This document shows, piece by piece, positions 33,796 through 38,345 of a stretch of DNA of 38,345 nucleotides. Source of the stretch: Candidatus Sulfuritelmatomonas gaucii (GTDB lineage Bacteria > Acidobacteriota > Terriglobia > Terriglobales > Acidobacteriaceae); contig OKRB01000099.1 of the NCBI GenBank assembly GCA_900290245.1, forward strand, positions 32,412 through 70,756. Direction: 5' to 3'. How positions within the stretch are numbered: the first letter of the stretch is position 1; the number at the start of each line of letters is the position of its first letter. The notes under the pieces were generated by a model. The model did not search any database and was not told the origin of the DNA. It was given only the letters and a program-made list of their open reading frames with translations. The position numbers and the translations under genes are program-made.

Positions 33796-33871
33796 TGGAG
33801 CCGACGGTCAGACTTGAACTGACGACCTGCTGATTACGAATCAGCTGCTCTACCAACTGAGCTACGTCGGC
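33796..33871 (-). tRNA. tRNA-Thr (anticodon CGT)
   Basis: The minus strand gives a full cloverleaf of 76 nt including an encoded CCA. It has acceptor stem GCCGACG/CGTCGGC, D arm GCTCAGTTGGTAGAGC, anticodon stem CTGAT/ATCAG with loop TTCGTAA, and T arm GTCAG-TTCAAGT-CTGAC. The anticodon CGT (33838-33836) reads ACG. The gene stands alone with its own terminator and marks the right end of the polysaccharide locus. Confidence 0.97.
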
Positions 33872-33912
33872 CTGCTGCTTCGATTGTATCGTTGCGCCGA
33901 TGAGAGGTAAAG

Positions 33913-34233
33913 TTGAGCGATATGCTCATCGGCCATGCGGTTTGCGCCGTCGGGCAACGGATGAAGCTCATGCCGGAAACTGTTTTTGGTTTCACTCTTC
34001 GACTCGCTCTTCGCATTGCTTTGGTATGGGCAGGCGGCTTCGTGCTGGCCGTGGTCATACGCGCGCTTCTGCCCGACGACCTGGTGCTGAATTTTTCCGG
34101 CATCCGGCTCGATTTGCATCTTCCCTACAGCCGCATCGGTTTCTGGACCTGCCTGCTCGCCGCGCTCACTGTCTCCGCGATGGTTGTGATACGCACCATG
34201 CTTTTGGACCTCGGCCAGCGACCGCATCGCTGA
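33913..34233 (+). CDS. Small membrane protein of unknown function
   Basis: About 106 aa from TTG 33913, which has GAGAGG five bases upstream; ATG 33922 and ATG 33961 in the same frame are alternatives, the latter giving about 90 aa. Two hydrophobic segments are predicted (LRLALRIALVWAGGFVLAVVI and FWTCLLAALTVSAMVVI) around a polar loop with LPDDLVLNFSGIRLDLHLPYSRIG. No family is recognised. It precedes the zinc-ribbon protein by 34 nt and may be co-transcribed with it. Confidence 0.45.
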   Translation: MSDMLIGHAVCAVGQRMKLMPETVFGFTLRLALRIALVWAGGFVLAVVIRALLPDDLVLNFSGIRLDLHLPYSRIGFWTCLLAALTVSAMVVIRTMLLDLGQRPHR

Positions 34234-34267
34234 GCAGCAGCGCCAGGGTCGTCGTATACTTCTGCGC

Positions 34268-35026
34268 ATGCAAGTGGACCCGATTTCGGAGTGGCAGCGA
34301 CTCACCGAGCATTACCGTCAAATCAGCGGTGAGGAACTGCGTGAGCTCGCCGTTGATTTCAGCGATCTCACCGAAGCTGCTCAACAGGTGTTGCGCAATG
34401 AAATGAAAAGTCGTGGGCTCGGCGATCCAGAGAGTGCGCGCGCCGCTTCGCTGTTTCCTCAGCCAGCAGCGAAAGAGGCAGCCCAAGCCGCGCTGCCGCT
34501 GAGAAACGCGCCATGGGCTGGAGATCCGGTCGACATTGCATTCGGCACCCCATTCGGCGCCCGGGCGCCGGAACTTGTTCCCGATACTCCCGACACCGAC
34601 GACAAAGTGGCCGGTCCGCACGAATATACATGGAAGACCCCGCTGTGCGAGTGCGAAACGCCGGCGAAAGCGTGGCAACTTTCCGAGGCGTTAAAACAGG
34701 CGGGAATCGAGAGCTGGATCGAAAGCCCACGCGCATATGCCGTGGACCAAGCCGGGCTTTTGGGCGAGCCCGGAGGCCCGCGCGTGCTTGTCGCCGCCGA
34801 TCAGCTCGATCAGGCGCGTCTGGTTGCTGCGCAGCCCATTCCGCGAGAGATCGTGGAAGCAAGTGAGACGAGCGAATCGGAATTCACCCCGCCCAAATGC
34901 CCGGCGTGCGGCGCCACGGATCCGGTTCTTGAGGGTGTCGAGCCAGAAAACACCTGGCGGTGCGAGCAATGCGGCAAGGAATGGACGGAATCACTACCCG
35001 GCCCGAGCCCGGGGCTGCCAACTTGA
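34268..35026 (+). CDS. DUF2007-like signal-transducing domain protein with C-terminal zinc ribbon
   Basis: Cytoplasmic protein of 252 aa without signal peptide. The N-terminus (residues 1-55) is helical and resembles the start of acidobacterial DUF2007-type proteins (EWQRLTEHYRQISGEELRELA). A central region at about 118-193 (KAWQLSEALKQAGIESWIES ... RVLVAADQLDQARLVAAQPI) fits the fold called putative prokaryotic signal transducing protein. A zinc ribbon follows with CPAC (211-214) and CEQC (232-235). No strong ribosome binding site precedes ATG 34268. Partners are unknown. The gene is outside the polysaccharide locus and is probably housekeeping-like for the phylum. Confidence 0.75.
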   Translation: MQVDPISEWQRLTEHYRQISGEELRELAVDFSDLTEAAQQVLRNEMKSRGLGDPESARAASLFPQPAAKEAAQAALPLRNAPWAGDPVDIAFGTPFGARAPELVPDTPDTDDKVAGPHEYTWKTPLCECETPAKAWQLSEALKQAGIESWIESPRAYAVDQAGLLGEPGGPRVLVAADQLDQARLVAAQPIPREIVEASETSESEFTPPKCPACGATDPVLEGVEPENTWRCEQCGKEWTESLPGPSPGLPT

Positions 35027-35336
35027 GCAGAAATCCCACCGTAGACGGAAAGAGCCGCCCGGCAACGGGGCAGCTCTCTCCTCAGGGAGAATAGTTCCAA
35101 CGGAGGCAAACCCATCAGAACTTTCTTGGCTGCATAGTAGGTGCGGGGGGAAAGCGTGTCAAGGGAAAATGTTCGGGAAAATAAATCACATTGTTTCAAT
35201 CATTTAACATGGCTCGCCGGGGCAGGAAGGCGATCCGGTCTTTGCCTTGTATTCGCCTCTGAATCTTCGTTATTTCCCGTGATTTCGGCTGGTTTTTTCG
35301 GGTTTCGGCACCTTTTTCCACAAGCTAGAGTGGCCA
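35027..35336. other. 310-nt region between convergent genes, with hairpins
   Basis: No gene is seen. At about 35067-35091 GAGC-C-GCCC and GGGC-A-GCTC can form a stem with one mismatch, followed by CTCTC / GGGAG pairing at about 35090-35108. Such structures would serve as terminators for the genes that converge here, although no clean T tract follows on either strand. Confidence 0.4.
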
Positions 35337-36578
35337 TTAACCCTTCGGATGCGGCCTCTGGATTACCTCAATTGTTTCGGTCCACTCTTCCCGCAAATCG
35401 AGATGGATGAACTCCTCGTCGAAGACGGATGAGGCCGGTTTGCCATGCGCAATCCGGAAGAGCGCCCTGCCGCCGCCAAGGAACCCTCCCAACAGGATCG
35501 CCGCTCCGGCACCGATGAGCGTGATCACGGCGATGCTCATCAAGATCTCGCCGGTCTTCTCGATATCTGAAGGAACGGGCTCCGGAATCGCTGTCATGTC
35601 GGCGTCGTAGTGGACCGACTCCAGCAATCGGTGGCTTTCGTCGGGGATTGCATCTCCGCTCACGACGGCAACCAGCGGTCCGCTGTGCCGAACCTCGAGC
35701 GAAGCGACGTCAGACTCGGTCAGCGGCTTTGACCATGGCGGTTGAGCTTTGCCGCCGGCCTTCAGATATGCGTCAATCGCTTTCTCCTGAGCCTCGGCGA
35801 TCTGCGGCGTTGGATAGTCAATGACGGTGAGCGTCGCCGGCCCGGAAGACAGCGAGTAAGTGGCCGTCACTACCTCGGCGCCCTTATCGAAATTGACAAG
35901 TGATGGCGGCAACACCCCGCCAGATCCGGCGTAGCTCGCGGGCCCCAGCGCGTAGTGCGTGGTCTGCCCTTCGAGCGAAGCCTTCGGCAGGCTGGCCAGA
36001 ATCGGAGGTATAAGCGCGCTGTTGCCCGTCGGCGCAGACAAGTGGCGAGCAATCTCGCGCAATTCGCCGGCCGTCATCGGCCCGACCCGCGAAAATGCCG
36101 CCTGCACCAACGTCGTTCCCTGCCAAAAGATGACGTTGTCGTGATCGGACGCGGCTCCCATGCCGATATCTGCCTTGACCCAGGCGTTCTGCCGGTAATA
36201 TGAATAGGCGCCGTAGGCCCCGCTCACATCGCCAAAGCGAAGAGCGCGCAAGCTAACCGTGTCGCCCTCGCGTTTATAGTTGGCAAGCACGGCCGCATTG
36301 AAGCCGTACTCTTCCAGCGCCGCGGCGTTCGCCGGGTCCGCCTGCGAAGCATCGGTCACTACCTTTGAAGGCTCTGCCGTCACCCACCCATCAAATGCGT
36401 CGGGCAATAGCGTCTCGGGCGATGGCGGCAGCATGATGGTTGTTGCCGACCGCTTTTCCGCCTCCGTTGGCTGTCCCGTTTGGGCAAGAGCGCAGACCGC
36501 ACTACAGCCCAGCACCGCAGTACCAGCCAGAATGGTCATCCAACGCATCGAGAAAGGCACCCGTCCTTGGGCGTTCAT
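35337..36578 (-). CDS. Secreted, C-terminally membrane-anchored protein of acidobacterial type (DUF6599-like)
   Basis: Protein of 413 aa with signal peptide (WMTILAGTAVLGCSAVCALAQ, about residues 13-33), an extracytoplasmic region of some 300 aa, a transmembrane helix at about 347-370 (GEILMSIAVITLIGAGAAILLGGFLGGG) and a short charged cytoplasmic tail. It contains LLPDAFDGWVTAEPS, an EYGF block and VSGAYGAYSYYRQ, which recall acidobacterial proteins annotated as DUF6599; this label is from memory and tentative. Ribosome binding before ATG 36578 is poor, and ATG 36548 is an alternative start. No functional link to neighbours is evident. Confidence 0.72.
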   Translation of the reverse strand: MNAQGRVPFSMRWMTILAGTAVLGCSAVCALAQTGQPTEAEKRSATTIMLPPSPETLLPDAFDGWVTAEPSKVVTDASQADPANAAALEEYGFNAAVLANYKREGDTVSLRALRFGDVSGAYGAYSYYRQNAWVKADIGMGAASDHDNVIFWQGTTLVQAAFSRVGPMTAGELREIARHLSAPTGNSALIPPILASLPKASLEGQTTHYALGPASYAGSGGVLPPSLVNFDKGAEVVTATYSLSSGPATLTVIDYPTPQIAEAQEKAIDAYLKAGGKAQPPWSKPLTESDVASLEVRHSGPLVAVVSGDAIPDESHRLLESVHYDADMTAIPEPVPSDIEKTGEILMSIAVITLIGAGAAILLGGFLGGGRALFRIAHGKPASSVFDEEFIHLDLREEWTETIEVIQRPHPKG

Positions 36579-36800
36579 CTTGGCTTATGAGCCCGGCCCC
36601 AACCTTCAGGGTACACGTTTGCGCCGGTACGCCGCTTCGTACGCCCCTTTCACTTTTGACACTGGAAAACCAGAAAGGTTCCCAAGTCACTCACCGCCGG
36701 CGTATGGGGTGAGGCGCAGCAGCCAACGTAATTCCGGTTGCGCAAGGCCGGCACCGCGTCTACACTCCATGTCGTCGCGGTTTCCGCAAGGAGGATGGCC

Positions 36801-37325
36801 GTGAACTGGACAGAGTTTTTGAAACGCGAGATTGAAACTACGTATGCAACCACCGCCAAGCTGATGGACCAAGTGGACGCGGATAATCTGGAATGGAAAC
36901 CCTGGAGCGGCTCGAATTGGATGACGGTTGGCCAGCTTTTGAAGCACCTGGCTGAAAGCTGCGGAGCGGGGATGAGGGGGCTCGTCACTGGAGACTGGGG
37001 ACTGCCGGAGGGCAAAAGAATTGAGGACCTTCCGGCAGACCAGATGTTTCCGCCGGCCGAGAAGCTGCCTGCGGTGGTGAGTGTGGGACAGGCAAGAGGA
37101 TTGCTCCTTGAGGACAAAGCGGCGGCGTTGAAGGTGATTGAAGATGCCGGCGAAGAAGATCTGTCCCAGAAGGAGATCGCTGCACCGTGGTCAGGCGGCA
37201 TGAAATTCCCGCTCGGGTGGCAACTTTTCCAGATGGTCGTGCACCTCGACCGGCACAAGAGCCAGCTTTTTTATTACCTGAAGCTGCAGGGCAAACCGGT
37301 CGGCACCATGGACCTCTGGGGCTGA
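36801..37325 (+). CDS. DinB/YfiT-like four-helix protein
   Basis: Cytoplasmic protein of 174 aa of the DinB-like superfamily. GTG 36801 is the likely start because AAGGAGG (36788-36794) is six bases upstream; the ATG at 36795 directly abuts that site, and the frame is open further upstream. The metal-binding histidine triad is visible: His in QLLKHLAES and the HLDRHKSQ pair spaced H-x3-H. The first helix contains FLKREIETTYATTAKLMDQV. Family members include thiol transferases and damage-inducible proteins, and the specific reaction here is unknown. It is divergent from the 35337-36578 gene. Confidence 0.85.
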   Translation: MNWTEFLKREIETTYATTAKLMDQVDADNLEWKPWSGSNWMTVGQLLKHLAESCGAGMRGLVTGDWGLPEGKRIEDLPADQMFPPAEKLPAVVSVGQARGLLLEDKAAALKVIEDAGEEDLSQKEIAAPWSGGMKFPLGWQLFQMVVHLDRHKSQLFYYLKLQGKPVGTMDLWG

Positions 37326-37465
37326 AGAGCGGCAAGAGAATCTCGCGTTGATGCCGCGAAACGTCTGATTGGATCATCGTGACTTATTCTGGCGCGGGAA
37401 TCGTCGCGAGAGGAATCTCATTTCTCGAGCGATCGGAAGAGGCTCGCGTCTAATTGAATATTCCA

Positions 37466-38296
37466 ATGATTGAAGCTCGCGGAAAGAGACGTGTACCCGC
37501 GATGGTTCAATGGCTGCTTGCTGCAGCTCTCGTGGGGCAGCTTGGATTTGCGCAAGACCGCGCGCAGGCTGCGGGTGCTGGCGCGAAACTGCCGGAATTC
37601 GAAGCCGCTTCGGTGCGCCCATCCGGCCCGAACGATCGGGAACTCAACGGTCTTCGCACCTACCCCGGCGGCAGGATCATTGGCAAAGGGGTCCGGACGC
37701 AATATCTCCTCATGGTGGCATTCAACGTCCAGCAGTTTCAGATCGTCGGCGGCCCGGTTTGGACTGATTTGGTGACCGGTCAGGGATTCGACATTCAGGC
37801 TGTTCCCCCCGCTGACTCCGCTTCCGTCCATTCGAAACCAGCCTTCTCAGTCGATCCTCCAGACGACGAAGAATGCCGAATGCTGCAGGCCCTTCTGATC
37901 GATCGCTATCAGTTGAAGTACCACGTCGAAACCAGGGAGGCCCAGACGTATCTGCTTGTACGCGGCAAGGGCAAGCTCAATCTGCAAGCCCCCAGCGACA
38001 AGAGTGCGTACCCGTGGGCCGGCGGAGACTACAAAACCTGGTATGGCGGGAAAAACATCCCCATGCCGAAACTGGCAGAACGCCTGAGCGCCTGGCTGGG
38101 CCGTCCTGTGATCGATCGAACGGAATTGAGCGGTTCCTTCGACTTCGAGTACAAACCCGGCGACGCCGATAACGACGCGGACATCACGGGGTTCCTTCTC
38201 ACGGCGATGAAGGCTCTCGGCCTCGAGCTCAGAGCAGGCAAAGGCTCCATCCAAACCATCGTGATCGACCACATCGAGCGGCCGTCGCCGAATTAA
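37466..38296 (+). CDS. TIGR03435-family secreted protein
   Basis: Secreted protein of about 276 aa of the TIGR03435 family, an expanded paralogous group in Acidobacteriota of unknown function. Diagnostic stretches are FEAASVRPSGPND, YPGGRIIGKGVRTQYLLMVAF, FQIVGGPVW, ALLIDRYQLKYHVETREAQTYLLVRGK, MPKLAERLSAWLGRPVIDRTELSGSFDFEY and the final IVIDHIERPSPN. ATG 37466 gives a basic n-region (ARGKRR) before the hydrophobic signal core; TTG 37454 and ATG 37502 are alternatives. It stands alone at the window end. Confidence 0.9.
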   Translation: MIEARGKRRVPAMVQWLLAAALVGQLGFAQDRAQAAGAGAKLPEFEAASVRPSGPNDRELNGLRTYPGGRIIGKGVRTQYLLMVAFNVQQFQIVGGPVWTDLVTGQGFDIQAVPPADSASVHSKPAFSVDPPDDEECRMLQALLIDRYQLKYHVETREAQTYLLVRGKGKLNLQAPSDKSAYPWAGGDYKTWYGGKNIPMPKLAERLSAWLGRPVIDRTELSGSFDFEYKPGDADNDADITGFLLTAMKALGLELRAGKGSIQTIVIDHIERPSPN

Positions 38297-38345
38297 CCCG
38301 GATTTCTCACACGGGCACTGACGGCACCGCCTGTTTACCATTGAG

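Noticed and set aside
35040..35110. SAM-riboswitch-like word CCCGGCAAC next to hairpins
   Set aside because: The conserved flanking helices and the GAUGAAA part are missing, and it lies downstream of convergent genes, where terminators are expected.

Overview
The window looks like a chromosomal segment of an Acidobacteriota soil bacterium, most likely Terriglobales/Acidobacteriaceae. The indications are a TIGR03435-type secreted protein, a very large Oar-like TonB-dependent receptor with an N-terminal carboxypeptidase-regulatory domain, several giant secreted NHL/Ig-like proteins, GC-rich coding and GGAGG-type ribosome binding sites. No transposase, phage gene, plasmid gene or CRISPR array was seen.

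Left part (1-6912, + strand): the 3' part of a GH9 cellulase gene, then a sodium:solute symporter, two tandem LacI-family regulators and a ROK-family sugar kinase. This reads as polysaccharide cleavage, sugar uptake, sensing and phosphorylation. Middle part (6981-26732, all - strand): in order of transcription a GH44 endoglucanase/xyloglucanase-type lipoprotein, an Oar-like TonB-dependent receptor, two tandem paralogous NHL/Ig proteins of about 1.4 kaa, and a GH30 (xylanase-like) lipoprotein. Divergent from GH44, across a 1 kb control region, is a 1950-aa NHL/Ig protein (27746-33598, + strand). Right part (33600-38345): a tRNA-Thr(CGT) and ordinary acidobacterial genes (small membrane protein, zinc-ribbon signal protein, secreted membrane-anchored protein, DinB-like protein, TIGR03435 protein).

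The first 33.6 kb can be read as one plant cell-wall (cellulose/xylan/xyloglucan) utilisation locus. It resembles a Bacteroidetes PUL in logic, but no SusD-like protein is recognisable. The position next to the TonB-dependent receptor is taken instead by giant beta-propeller/Ig proteins. All three share an unusual C-terminal module: hydrophobic helix, basic loop, hydrophobic helix ending in a lipobox-like cysteine, then a short tail. CG-centred palindromes of the LacI-operator type, including a 12-nt word and a near-identical 18-nt word that recur at distant promoters, suggest that the two encoded LacI proteins tie the separate transcription units into one regulon. That regulon and the shared anchor module are the most interesting hypotheses here. 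Both come from reading the sequence only and have not been tested by search or experiment.
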